A stretch of DNA of 64,000 nucleotides from Diadema setosum (Eukaryota; Echinodermata; Echinoidea; Diadematoida; Diadematidae). The DNA lies in the NCBI GenBank assembly GCA_033980235.1, contig CM067075.1, positions 3,876,348 to 3,940,347 on the forward strand, given 5' to 3'. The translations under genes were made by a program, and so were the position numbers. Positions 11,655 through 22,425 of this stretch are shown here, one piece after another (the stretch's first letter is position 1; each line of letters begins with the position of its first letter). Under the pieces are notes generated by a model. It was not told where the DNA came from. It saw nothing but the letters and a program-made list of their open reading frames with translations, and ran no database searches.

Positions 11655-12155
11655 CTTGAACATGGGCTGGAAATAGAATAGAATAGTATGCCTTTACAGA
11701 TTAATGCTCGTTAATAAAGCGCTATTCATTTTCTTTTATGAGATATATAATCATAATCAGCTTTCTACTCTTCTGCTAGTTTATAGGCGCCCTAAGAGCA
11801 GGTGTTTCCTCACTTTTGCTATAATTGATATAATGGAATAACATTTCTTGGGAAAGCAAATAATTTGAAATCATCAAAATCACAACTGCATAGATGACAC
11901 ATCAGAGTATACAGAAAAACCAGCATTTAAAAAAAAAAAAAGACAGGCATAATATTATATACATCACATCATGGTGTCAAATCTCCTCACACCACAAACT
12001 GTATCACCGGTCATGAGTAAGCTCGTTGGTCACATAATATCTGCTGCCCTCAACGTATTGTCTTAGCATATCGAGGCAAGCTTTTCTTCTGATGATTTAG
12101 CTACGTTGTTGTTGCAAATCAGTCAGTCGAGTGAAAATTGGAAAACGCCGCCAAC

Positions 12156-12227
12156 ATGGGGAAATCTTTTGCCAACTTTATGTGCAAAAAATTCTTTCAT
12201 CCTTCGTCATACGCAAACATCAAAAGA
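12156..12227 (+). CDS. CIR1: CIR1 coding exon 1
   Basis: Encodes 24 residues beginning [12 protein letters not shown] and ending at Arg before the donor GTGAGT (phase 0). The in-frame sequence upstream offers only a TTG, so the ATG at 12156 is the start. Confidence 0.93.
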
Positions 12228-15200
12228 GTGAGTTTGTTTGTAGTGATAGACTCGTTAGAATCATGGTGTCTGCATCTATGGTGTAGAAACGTTAACATTT
12301 ACTTTACATTGTTAGTCCCACTCGTTGACGTGTGTGCGGGTTGACTCTTTCCTTTGAATTTCATAGAGACCTAACGTTACACGTACGTAGTAAATGATGT
12401 ACACTGTAAGGTATTAAGCTGTAATCTCTGGGTCAAGATACAATGTATAATTGAACAAAATTATTTTAGAAAATCTCTTTGTCAAGAATGGAGGAAAGAA
12501 CTTCGCAAGAGTTCCTTTTGAGACAGCCACCCAAAAGTGAGTGAGTGCATCTGTGCGTATCGCAAAGCAAGGTTAGGTTGTAAGTCATAAGTGTTAGAGT
12601 TGTATAGATCTGCACTATAGTGTGGTTGGGGTGGCTGTCTCAAAAGGAAGTCCTTCCAAGAACTTCATGTAAACAAACAGATAACGCTATTAACTCATTA
12701 CGCTGTCAATCACAGGATAGATTTTGTGATAGGGTCAGAGACAGAGTACCAGTCAGTAGAAACGGTCTAATGTTAATCAGTATTCGGTCACCTACCGGTA
12801 TTCTATTCGGTCTCTTATCACTAATCACCAGCCAGTAAGTTCTACTGTCACAACACACGCAAATCACATCAATTCACATACTTGCACACTCATTCACAAC
12901 AGGAAACTCCCATAGCCCCCTCCAAAAATCCATCCAAAATCCCAAATTTCACCGTCAAAAGTGCAGAATCGGCGCAACTTTCCAGAAGCGCGCCTGGATT
13001 GAGCCCAGTTTTAAGAGTACGGGTTGCTGAAAAAGCGCTAAAAATCAAGAAGTACGCTGTTCTCTTGCGGGATTTTTTGCTTATGACAAGCTTGGAGTGT
13101 GATGGTATCCTCAAAAACACAAAAGAAAAACAAAAGTTCCGTACGTGCCGATGCAGTGTCTCGATGTACAAGGGTTGAGTGCAAGTGCCGATTCCCCAGT
13201 ATTCAGTCACCAATGGGCGCCGCAACGTCGCCGATGCAATTGTGCGCCAACAAGGTAGCGCGCGGCGCGTTTTTCAGCTGCCTTGAACACGCATTGACTT
13301 TGAACACGCATATCGAATGACCGAATACTGGTCGCGGTGATCGTATTCTGGGGAATTTTCAAGGTGATATATTTTGGGATTTTGTGAAATTTTATGTGAT
13401 ATTTAAAGATAATAAAAAGTTTTGGTACCTCAAAAGTTTCCCTGAATTTCCGTGTTTCAGGTTAAAGTATCTATCATATAACTAACACTGTGAGACTTAC
13501 TCGCCCCAAAGTGCTCTCATTTCTTAGTAATCATGCAATTAACTGCGACCAGCAGCCCCATACGCATAGCGACCAGCAGCCCCATACGCATAGCGTAATG
13601 GGGCTTCGCATTGTAGCATTCAGGATCATGACAGATTTAGTATCGCGGGTAAATATCAACTTAAAATCCACAAAATTCTTCAATTTGAAGACTTACCAAT
13701 TAAGTTGATGTCTTGAAAACAGGCTTCGAGCAACGTTTGGTTCTGCCAATAGTCCCTTTCTGTTCGAATTGATGACTGAATGTGACTCTGTCGAGAGGAC
13801 CTTGGGAGAGCTACATACACTGATTACTACGGCCAGCGCATACGCACACATCACATGCGAACAAATTTCAAATCCATGAACGGATAAGATGTTTGTGTGC
13901 GCATGCGCTGGCCGTCAATTCAGTGTAGCTCTCCCAATGTCCTCTCGATGGAGTCACATTCAGTCATCAATTCGAACAGAAAGGGACTATTGGCAAAACC
14001 AAACGTTGCCCAAAGCCTGTTTTCAATACTTCAACTTAACTGGTAAGTCTTCAAATTGAAGAAATTTTTGGATTTTAAGTTGATATTTACCCTCGATACT
14101 AAATCTGTCATGATCCTGTTAGCTACAATGCGAAGCCCCATGTAGCTATGCGTATGGGACTGCTGGTCGCAGTTAGCTACACAGTATGCGTATGGGGCTG
14201 CACGTTGCTGGTCGCAGTTATCATGCAGTAATGGTTTTGCACAATACGTGTACTACCTCGCCGTATGGCGGCGGCGGCTCTGGTACGAAACCATTATTGC
14301 ATGATTACTAAGACATGAGAGCACTTTGGGGCGAGTAAGTCTCACTGTGTTAGTTATATGAAAGGTACTTTAACCTGAAACACAAACTAAGACAAGGAAA
14401 TTCAGGGAAACTTTTGAGGTAATACCAAAACTTTATATTATCTTTAACAAAATCAAAATTGAGATTAAAGAAATTTGATATATTTGTTTCACATACATTG
14501 CTGTAGATATGATGTACATGTATTATTTTAGTTTGAAAAGTATTGCAGAAAAGCTTAAATGACCGAATACTGGGGGTTTTACCCTAAATATTTGCTTTGA
14601 TGCGATGTTCTCACTCTGTGCTGTGTACATCCACATACAATTTTGTAATGCACATCCTTCATAGAAACTTCCATGCCAATGTTAAAGATTGTTTAATACT
14701 TACCTTGTATAGCTTGCTTTTTTTTTTTTAAAGGTGTATTGATCTTTTTTGCGTCTTCTTTGATAGGTTTGGCTTGCAGAACAGCGACATGACAGTGAAA
14801 AGAAAAAACAAGATGCTCTTAGAGCAGAGTATGAAAGGGAACAAGAAATATTTGATAACAGGTAAGATTAAATTGAGGAAAACCTGTGAAATCTTTTAAC
14901 TGTATCTTCATTATACAATTGTGCATGAGCTATCTGAGAAAATGAAGTTATTGAGTCTGAGTGTTTGCTGTCAGAGTAAAAGATGTGAAGTTAGAAACCC
15001 CAAGTTTTTAAGTGACTTAAGTAAAAGCAACCAGTTCATAAATCATGAGATCATGCAAAAGACGGAAAGAAATGACTGTGATGTGAAAGTAGCTGGGCAT
15101 AGGGTTGTAGGTCTCTGTGACACCGTATATTTAACATAATGAGATTCATTTGTAGTTGTTCACATTTCAGCATAATAAAATACATCAAGGGAAAGGGTAG

Positions 15201-18200
15201 GGTTATATTCACTGCCATCAATGTGTCATGTTTGTCCATTTCCTGCTCTAGAGGATGTGGAGACCAAGAAGGCGTGGACTGGATGTGTCTGACCTGGGAT
15301 GAGGATGTGCCGCATTGGCTGCGGCCTGACCAGCATTGTAGTTTGCAGGCACAAACCCTTGTTGGTCATAATGGAGTCTGCGCCAAGACTACTACATGCA
15401 CCACCCTGGCACAGTCCCATAGGCCCTGTGTTGTAGCTTCTCCCTGGGTTGAGAGGCTGCAAGTGCCAAGGTGGTGCATGTAGTAGTCGTGGCGCAGACT
15501 CCTTTACGACCAACAAGGGTTTGTTGGATAGGGTCACTCTTCACATGGATAATTGATGTTAGACATTCACACCACCTGCCCACAAATCTTGGACACCTGT
15601 AACAGAAAATTAAGATCAGGATTGAGTTGAGTCAGGGCATTGTCATCTTATTTTTGAAAGTGAGAATGTATTCACCCTGAGTTTGTTGTTTGTCATAAAT
15701 TCAAATGACATCCTTGTTTTTGACATTACACCAGCCTTGCATTACATTCACTCAGCTCCCTGATGCGGAAGAACACAATCAAAATTGTGTATTGAGAGTG
15801 TGCCAACTCAAGCATTCGTCAGGTGCGCTAGTTGTTCAAGTGAACATGATTGAGATTCTTGTCATGGAAGTGAAAATTTCTTGGAAAGAACTAGTTATTA
15901 GCATTTTTCTTGTTATTGCTGTTATTGTTATGATTATCCAGGCAGTTGATGGGTGACGTCCGGGTGAAGCATGGGCTGACCTTCATGTATGAACCTCCGA
16001 AGGGCCTGAAACAGGAGGAGAAAGACACCGAACAGGAGTACAAGTTTGAGTGGCAACGGGGCGCCCCCAGGGAGGGCTTCGCCAAGGATATGGACGTGCA
16101 AGATCAGCCATTCGGTATCGCCGTCAGGAATGTGCGTTGCATTCGCTGCCGAAAGTGGGGTCACGTCAACACAGACAGAGAGGTAAGAGATATAATATCT
16201 TATGCCCTCCCCCCCCCCCAAAAAAAAAAAAAAAGAGAGAGTATTTATATATATATATATATATATACAGTGTATTGTATCATGTTAGGAAACCTGCCTG
16301 CCCTGAAAATGTTCTATCCCTGACTTTATGAGCTTTTCAGATGAAAGGTATAGTGTAGTATTGGTAGAGATGAGGATTGAGCTTTTAACTTTTTCTGAGA
16401 TACTAAGAAACCACTTATAAATAAAATGTTACAGAGCATACCATTCTAAGAGGAATTCAAAGTTTACTTAATAGAAAATCGGTTTTGAAATGGCATAGAT
16501 ATCCAAAGACAAAGTAAAAGAAAACAATCATTATAATAGGTGGGCCCCATTTTTTATTCAGATCAGTTGTTTTGGATGTCTCTGCCATTTCAAAACCAAT
16601 TTTCATAAAATAAACATTGAATTCCTCTTTGAATTACGTGTTCTTGTATTTCAACATTACATGGGTCCTGTCATTAATAATAGTAATTAAAGTATTGTAA
16701 TGGTGTCATCAGTTTCACTTCTTTGTGCAATCCAAAATTTCAGTGGCCATAACTGTTTGAAGTTTTTCTGTTTGAATATGAATGTCAACCATTGTTCTCA
16801 TATCAGATGTCCGAGCAGTTGCTAATTGAGGCAAGACCGTAATGACGTATAGAAGTTTTGTGAAAAAATAGAATGAAATAGTATCCGTGAATGTTCATCA
16901 TTATCCATTTATACTGTCATGAAGTATTTTAGTGCCTCGTTGTCCATGGTGGTATTTTCAAATATTGTTTCACTAAAATTAGCTTTCATATCCTCTATTT
17001 CATTCACCAGTGTCCAATGTTCGACCAGTCCAAGGGAGATGAAGTGGCCGGCCCAAGCGCTGACCAGTCCGAGCTGATGGATGAGATGAGAAGAGATGGC
17101 TTGACCCTGAAGCAGAATGTGCTGGGCCGGAAAGTGAATGAAGGAGCCAGCAATCAGGTGTGTGTAATTATGACTACATGTTCATCATGAGATCTCTACT
17201 TCTACACAGGTCTGTCTGTCATTATTTTGTCATCAGTTGGATTTGAATGAGCTGTTTTCCCTTTTTAAAGGTGCATGGTCCCAGTGATTTATTTAAATGC
17301 GTATGCGGGCGCAAGGCACAAGTTTCCTATAGAGACCTATGCTATCGACTTCTCTTTGGCGCTTACGCTTTGGCCCACTTTCCCCGAGTCCGAAGAAGTC
17401 CGATTCAGTGTAGTCAGTGGTCCGATCACAGTTTGGCTCATGAATCGGCTGAGGGGGATGACAGCTTTAGCAAACTTCTTTGTGATGTCACAATAACAAG
17501 CACATATGCACGCACCCTGGCATTACTACAGACTGCGCGATGCGCAAAGAAGACAACAAAGGCAACGTTACTTAGCAACACCTACGCACTTTACTCTTGA
17601 TGACAGCTCTACTTCGGTAAACTTCTTATCAATGCTAACGATGATCGGCAGTATCATCAACAGCACCATCTACACTACAGGGACTGTGCCCCTTTAATAT
17701 ATATACGTGTGTATATGGAATATACGTATTCAGATAATTTTTATAGCCCCGCCAAACAAAGTTTAAAGGGGGTATATAGGAATCAGCGGACGGTCGGGTG
17801 GTCGGTCGGGCGGGCGGTCGGTCCGTTGCAAATCTTGCGTCGCGAACTACTTCCTCAGTTTTCAACCGATTCCCATAAAACTTGGCACAGATGTGTGCCT
17901 TGGGTTGTAGATGTGCAAAACGTATTTTTTGACAGTACCCAAAAGTACGTTGCCATGGTAATGGCATATTATGGGCAAAAATGGGTACAAATCTTGCGTC
18001 GCGAACTCCTCCCACAGTTTTTGATCAATTTTTATGAAATTAGGTACAGATGTTCATCTGAATATGTTAATGTGCAAGACACATATTTCCGCAGTGGCAA
18101 AAAGTGTGTTGCCATGGTAACGGCATGTTATTGGTAAAATATAGGGCAAAATGCTTCATGGCAAAACTGCTTCATCAGTGTTCTTCCAATTCTCATGGAA

Positions 18201-20914
18201 TTCATATTGAATGTTTGTCTTAGGATACAGGTCAGAATGACACATTTCTTGACAGTGACAAAAAGTATGTTGCCATGGTAACAGCTCACATTTTATGAGC
18301 CAAAATGATGGAAAATTTTGTGTTGCAAACTACTTCCTCAGTTTTTGCCCAATTTCCATGAAACTTGGTACAGATGTGCCTTTTGTGTGACATTTCTAGT
18401 TATCTCTGTCACTGTAGATTATTCATACAAGATTGGGATCTCTTGTATATTCTATCTCATTCAAAATAATTTGCAAGGATTTCGTGAAGGCTGCCAAGTC
18501 CATTAAGTGTGTCCCTAAGCTGGTTTACTCGAGTATGGCATCTACACCTGTCAATAGCATACCGGTGTATGCCAAAGAGGAGGCCAAATGTACATCCCCC
18601 CCCCCCATTGCTTGTTTGATGTTATAGAGATACACAAACTGCAAGGTCTTATCATTAGAAATGATGTGATCAAGCTATTTAAAAAGTTACATAATGGAAG
18701 GATGATAAGAATCTGAACGTCCAATTGACACCACATGCTGTTTGGTACATTGTAAGACACTTGTGACTCCATATTACTTTTTTTTCTATTCAAGATTTTA
18801 GCACTTGTCTCCCACAGATGGTCATACTATTCTGTTTCAGTGATTTTCATCTTCTTTGTGTAAGCTGTTAGACAAATCCAGTGTAATTCCTTTCCATTTC
18901 TCTTATTGTTGTACGATTTCTCTTTGGTGTTGGCAGAAATTGGTTGCCAGTAGCGACGAGGAAGATGACATTGGTCCGGAGGAGGCCTTCCTCAAGTCTC
19001 TCTCCATGAAGGAGAAGGTCAAATTACTGAAGTGAGTACCAACAGCAGCTTGGCAGCAAAGAATGTTTCATTGTGAACCTGAGGGACAATGATGTTTCAT
19101 CTGCTAGCTGCAAATATGTGTTCAGCTCTCAGTTGATGGTGATATAATAATTGGAGGGAACTCCTCGGCATATATTCCAGTGGAGTAGTCTGGCCCCTTG
19201 TTGGTTTGACTTGGTATCCTGACACATCATCTCATACCCAAGCGAATAATAATACCGCAACTGTCATGAACATGTTGTGAAGCACATGATAAGCAAGTCA
19301 TGCCAGTTCATTGACTTTTGTAGAAATCTTTCCTTATGAATGTTTGTTATTGAGTGAATAGCATCCACTTCCTACAGGAACTAAATTTTACTTTCTCATA
19401 TATGTGCATTTAACCTGTTGAGGACGAGTCCCGAGTATACTCGGGCAAGCATCTATGGGAAATACGTGTTGCAGCAAAATCAAGCCATCCTTAACGGGTT
19501 AATGGAATGCCAATCATTTGTTTTGTTTTTATTTTTTTGCATACACTGGAGTTCAGCAAGTCAGTTGGTAGATGAGCTACATTTATCATGTTATACAGGT
19601 CTCACTGTACCTTTGAGCAAGCCTGATGTCTAGTCTGTATATATCTTTGTCACTTTGAGAGGCTTAGAACAGGAGAATTCATGCGCTGTTGATAGAGGCA
19701 TTGCTCTGATACTAGTAATTCAGAACATATCATTTTCCAAGGGATCTTTGCTTGGCTTTAGCCTTGGAACACACCAAGGACACATAACTGTCAAAATATA
19801 CCCTTTAGAACTTGAAGGGAAAGAGCTGTACTAAAGAATGTCACTATGCATTATTTTCACATAATGTTTTTGATTTGGTTGAGCAAAACCAGCAGTCCCA
19901 TGATCAAGTGAAGAATGACGTAAGATGATAGTGAAAAAAGTTTACATTATGATGATTATCAATGTTGATTTTTTTGCTGTTTCTTGTAGACATTAATGCA
20001 AAATTGGGAATATATCTGATATGACTACCATGTTTTGCTTTCATTTGAATTGAAACAGAAAACTTGAGAAGATGGAAAAGAAGCAGAAGAGGCTGAAATC
20101 AGAGAAATCAAAAAAGAAGAAAGACAAGAAGATGAAGAGCAAGAAGAGGTCACATCCCTCAGATGGAGACAATAGCAGTGAGGATGACAGGAAAGACAGA
20201 AGGAAGGAAAAAGACAAAAGAAAGAAGAAGGTCAGGTCTGATTCTCCATCCGACAGTTCAGCTACAGAAGAAAGAAGAGGGCAGTCCAGCTCCAGGCATC
20301 GTCATGACGACAGGAAGATCAAGAGAGAACCAGACAGTGATGAGGAGGACAGAAGGAAGATGCATGGTGAGAGCAGGAGGAGAGATGGCTACCAGAGATT
20401 GAAGAGCGAACCACAAAGTGGAAGGGGTGACGAGAGACGAGGCAGCCGAGAGGAAGGAAGCCGGAGGAGTGGGTTTGGAAAAGTGAAAGTTAAAAGGGAG
20501 AGAAGGAGTTCAGATTCTGACCATGGCGTAACAGATGGTAGAAGCAAGAAGGAAAGGAATCACAAAGACCAGAGTGCGCGGAGGTCAGAGAATGGTCACC
20601 GTAGTGACAGGGACAGAAGAGAGAGGAGGGAGGAGAGATCAAGGTATGATGAGAGAGATGAGATGAGACACCGCCACGAGGAGCACAGAGACACTCACCA
20701 CAGAAGGCCTGATAGGGACGATGACGACCGCCGAAGTCGTCACCGTGATCGTAGCCCAGGGAGAGATGAGTACGACAGGAGAAGGGGTCACGACGGCAGC
20801 GAGTGGCCCGACAAGAAGAGACGCTACCATCCATCCTCTGAAAGCTCCGAGGAGGACTCTTCTTCAAGTTCTGAACGTTCCACTCCAGAGAGGGAACGAA
20901 AGAGACGGAGATAG
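12156..20914 (+). CDS. CIR1: CIR1, CBF1(RBPJ)-interacting corepressor, six coding exons
   Basis: Joined exons 12156-12227, 14767-14861, 15942-16182, 17011-17157, 18937-19031 and 20059-20914 give 1506 bp, 501 aa plus stop. Every junction is GT-AG and the phases agree. CIR1 is a nuclear corepressor that links the Notch effector CBF1/RBPJ to histone deacetylase complexes and also associates with splicing factors. The start [12 protein letters not shown] is the family signature; TYR-free upstream frame has no other ATG, and the context GCCGCCAACATGG is a near-ideal Kozak site. A Cys/His cluster (CX2CX4HX6C) spans exons 3-4. The C-terminal ~285 residues are Lys/Arg/Ser/Asp-rich, low complexity, as in vertebrate homologues (about 450 aa). 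The gene is complete with no frameshift. The first intron carries a large fold-back repeat. Confidence 0.94.
12732..14584. mobile_element. Composite repeat with CAGTATTCGGTCA ends
   Basis: The right edge TGACCGAATACTGGGGGTTTTACCCT is the mirror of the left edge of the related fragment at 30629 (AGGGTAAGAGCACCAGTATTCGGTCA, given here as an outline of its parts). The left portion (about 12774-13320) is homologous to 30641-31145. The CAGTATTCGGTCA motif also recurs internally near 13195 and, inverted, near 13317. The central part is the fold-back listed separately. It lies wholly in CIR1 intron 1 and encodes no recognised transposase. Confidence 0.6.
13390..14460. repeat. ~1-kb fold-back palindrome in CIR1 intron 1
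   Basis: Two arms of roughly 450-500 bases face each other. Matching segments include AAGTTTCCCTGAATTTCC near 13433 with GGAAATTCAGGGAAACTT near 14397, TGTGAGACTTACTCGCCCC near 13490 with GGGGCGAGTAAGTCTCAC near 14327, and GAACAGAAAGGGACTATTGG near 13973 with its mirror near 13750. The hinge is near 13870-13890. Inside the left arm the 23-24 base unit GACCAGCAGCCCCATACGCA is repeated in tandem. The right arm carries a diverged equivalent. Confidence 0.85.
14767..14861 (+). CDS. CIR1: CIR1 coding exon 2
   Basis: Encodes [20 protein letters not shown] and onward to EIFDNR, part of the conserved Cir_N domain. It follows the acceptor TTTGATAG and ends at GTAAGA, leaving two bases of an Arg codon. 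Confidence 0.93.
15353..15522. mobile_element. Inverted-repeat element in CIR1 intron 2
   Basis: AAACCCTTGTTGGTC and GGAGTCTGCGCCA at the left are mirrored by TGGCGCAGACTCC and GACCAACAAGGGTTT at the right. The arms are about 58 bases around a 50-base loop. The open frames on both strands here only reflect this symmetry. Confidence 0.75.
15942..16182 (+). CDS. CIR1: CIR1 coding exon 3
   Basis: Encodes the best conserved block, including [53 protein letters not shown] and [10 protein letters not shown]. Choosing the acceptor CCAG at 15941 preserves the frame. The alternative GGCAG four bases later gives an immediate stop. It ends exactly on a codon boundary before GTAAGA. Confidence 0.95.
16200..16267. 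repeat. Poly-C/poly-A/GA/TA low-complexity run
   Basis: Consecutive homopolymer and TA microsatellite tracts directly after the exon 3 donor of CIR1. Confidence 0.9.
16344..16650. mobile_element. TTAA-type MITE, family 2, copy b
   Basis: GTATAGTGTAGTATTGGTAG at the left and internal TTCTAAGAGGAATTC / GAATTCCTCTTTGAATTA arms match the family. The right terminus has decayed. It is located in CIR1 intron 3. Confidence 0.65.
17011..17157 (+). CDS. CIR1: CIR1 coding exon 4
   Basis: Starts [12 protein letters not shown], supplying the last Cys of the zinc-knuckle-like cluster. It continues through [20 protein letters not shown], which aligns with the vertebrate block ending in VLGR. Length 147 bp, phase 0 at both ends. 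Confidence 0.93.
17740..18410. repeat. Four-copy tandem array, ~160-bp unit
   Basis: Units begin near 17831, 17990, 18147 and 18311. Each carries a version of GCGAACTACTTCCTCAGTTTT, then CATGAAACTTGGTACAGATG, and later GTTGCCATGGTAAC. A leading ATAGCCCCGCCAAACAAAG and a GGTCGGTCGG run precede it. The open frames here are incidental. I recall similar arrays as frequent in marine invertebrate genomes, and no function is assigned. Confidence 0.75.
18937..19031 (+). CDS. CIR1: CIR1 coding exon 5
   Basis: Encodes [20 protein letters not shown], then [11 protein letters not shown], matching the vertebrate acidic patch followed by FLKSL. Acceptor TTGGCAG, donor GTGAGT, ending with two bases of a Lys codon. 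Confidence 0.92.
19410..19502. mobile_element. 93-bp MITE with TTAACCTGTT ends
   Basis: TTAACCTGTTGAGGACGAGT at the left and ATCCTTAACGGGTTAA at the right are inverted. A related copy in opposite orientation is at 47001-47085, and again at 47471-47555 through the later tandem duplication. Confidence 0.6.
20059..20914 (+). CDS. CIR1: CIR1 coding exon 6 (terminal)
   Basis: The single terminal exon encodes about 285 residues starting [16 protein letters not shown]. It then runs into long stretches of KKKK, RRE, SRR, HRDR and a final Ser-rich tail ending [17 protein letters not shown]. The composition suggests a disordered nuclear, RS-like region, with several short lysine-rich nuclear localisation signals. 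Stop is TAG at 20912. Antisense open frames through it are shadows. Confidence 0.95.
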
Positions 20915-21141
20915 ATAGACCTGTTCTCATGAGAATGTTTTACATGTTGTCCAGCTACTTTTTAGTGGGATGTTACCAGTTACAGCATTTGCAAATCAGA
21001 AGTACCAGAAGTTTTTAAAAGAAACAAGGCCTCTCACATCAAGGTGCTGTTATGGAGAAATGAAATACAAGGTGTAACTTTGCTTGAATCAGGAGAATAC
21101 TTTTAGGCATTAAGCAGGAAGTTACAGCTTATAAAAATAAA
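20915..21141 (+). terminator. CIR1: CIR1 3' UTR with candidate poly-A signal
   Basis: The first AATAAA after the stop is at 21136-21141. A second one at 24059-24064 has a GT-rich stretch after it and would give a 3.1 kb 3' UTR. The sequence alone does not decide between them. Confidence 0.4.
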
Positions 21142-21888
21142 CTTGATTATCGCAGGCTGATTATGAAGTTGGGGGCAAGTCACTGAGAACTTTCCACCTA
21201 TTTAATATGCAAAGTTTCATTGAATAATCATTTTCTTTGAATGTCTTGTTTGCACGATCCAAATTCACAGTAAGTCAAGAAGAACACAATTGTTCATGCT
21301 ATCTCTTGCTTCCAGGAAAGGAGACTGCCTCAAGAAACATGAATTTTACTGTTATATACAAAGCATGGAGAGTTCTCTTTGACTAATCACAAATTTATTT
21401 GCTTCTCTCTAGCGACCTCCAGATTTCAGAATGTCCTAACTACTGTACTCCTTCCTCCATTTGTTCTGGTTTTTGCTGATTCACAGAGATTTTATAAATT
21501 TTCAAGTAATTAAGAGTAATATGCCATGCGTGTTTCCTTAGGATCATCACAACCTATAAGATGACAGCACTTGTTCATTATCACTGGAATACTAAATGTC
21601 TGCTGCAATCAGAATTAAGTGTACAGAGACTAATGTTTGATTTTCTGAGTTAGGTTTGAATTTAAGCTTTATGCAAAAAGGCCCAGATTTCCTGTGGACC
21701 AGTCCAATGCATTCCCTGCCAGTACATTTGTAATGTTTCCTACATGTGTAAAGGAGATAAGAGTGATATCTACAAAAGCTGTGATATTTGTGCCTGTTGT
21801 TCCAGTCCTGATTAATATATGCTGTGTGTGGATTCTTTTTCGGGATCTGTCCAGAAAAGTCGGAGCTTGTTTTCTAGCTCTGCCAAGT

Positions 21889-22110
21889 GTATCTAGCGTA
21901 TCCGGGCAATTACCCCGAGAGGGCAATTACCCCCCGGCCAATTACTGGTTGGTGGTAAGGTTAGAGTAGAGATTAGGGTTAGGGTTAGGTTTAGGGTTAG
22001 GAGTTTGGGTTAGGGTTAGGGTTAGGTTCAGGATTAGGATTACGATTAGTGCCAGGGGAAGGGTGCGGGGTAATTGCCCAGGGGGTAATTGCCCTAGACC
22101 CGTATCTAGC
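21889..22110. mobile_element. Inverted-repeat element containing TTAGGG repeats
   Basis: Ends carry GGGCAATTACCCC (21903, repeated 16 bases later) and the mirrored GGGGTAATTGCCC (22067, repeated 13 bases later). Between them, 21957-22045 is made of TTAGGG/TTAGGTTTAGGG telomere-like units. The 9-mer GTATCTAGC occurs at 21889-21897 and 22102-22110, consistent with a target-site duplication. It lies downstream of CIR1, and no protein is encoded. Confidence 0.75.
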
Positions 22111-22387
22111 TTTAGCTGCCTGTTTTACAATAGTGTACGCTTCTTGTTTTGAAGACTCAACTAAGTTGTCTCCTACATGATTAGGTATGGATTTATATGT
22201 TTATCACCCACGGGGCGAATTGATATCTGTGAAGCTTGTGAAAGTAGAATGGAGCAGAGCAGGAGAGTAACATTGAGCAGGGCAAAGGCTCGGTGGTGAC
22301 AGAAGGATATTTACTTTTACCTGTCATGTTTTTGATTCTTATTGTCTTGCCATGTGACTGGTTTGTATATGAAATTAATGTGATAAC

Positions 22388-22425
22388 TCTTTTTTTTTTC
22401 TCTCTCTCTCTCTTTTTTTTTAAAG
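22388..22425. repeat. T-run / CT microsatellite
   Basis: Poly-T, (CT)n and poly-T in succession. Confidence 0.9.

Noticed and set aside
12138..12155. Upstream in-frame extension of CIR1
   Set aside because: It starts with TTG. The ATG at 12156 has the strong Kozak context and matches the family N-terminus.
12890..13225. A ~110-residue minus-strand open frame conserved in both copies of the CAGTATTCGGTCA repeat (also 30749-31147)
   Set aside because: The reading frame is open in both, but most differences between the copies change the amino acid and one alters several residues in a row. Both strands are open. This looks like neutral divergence of a repeat and not a selected protein.
15139..15583. 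Overlapping open frames on both strands in CIR1 intron 2
   Set aside because: They mirror each other because of the inverted repeat at 15353-15522.
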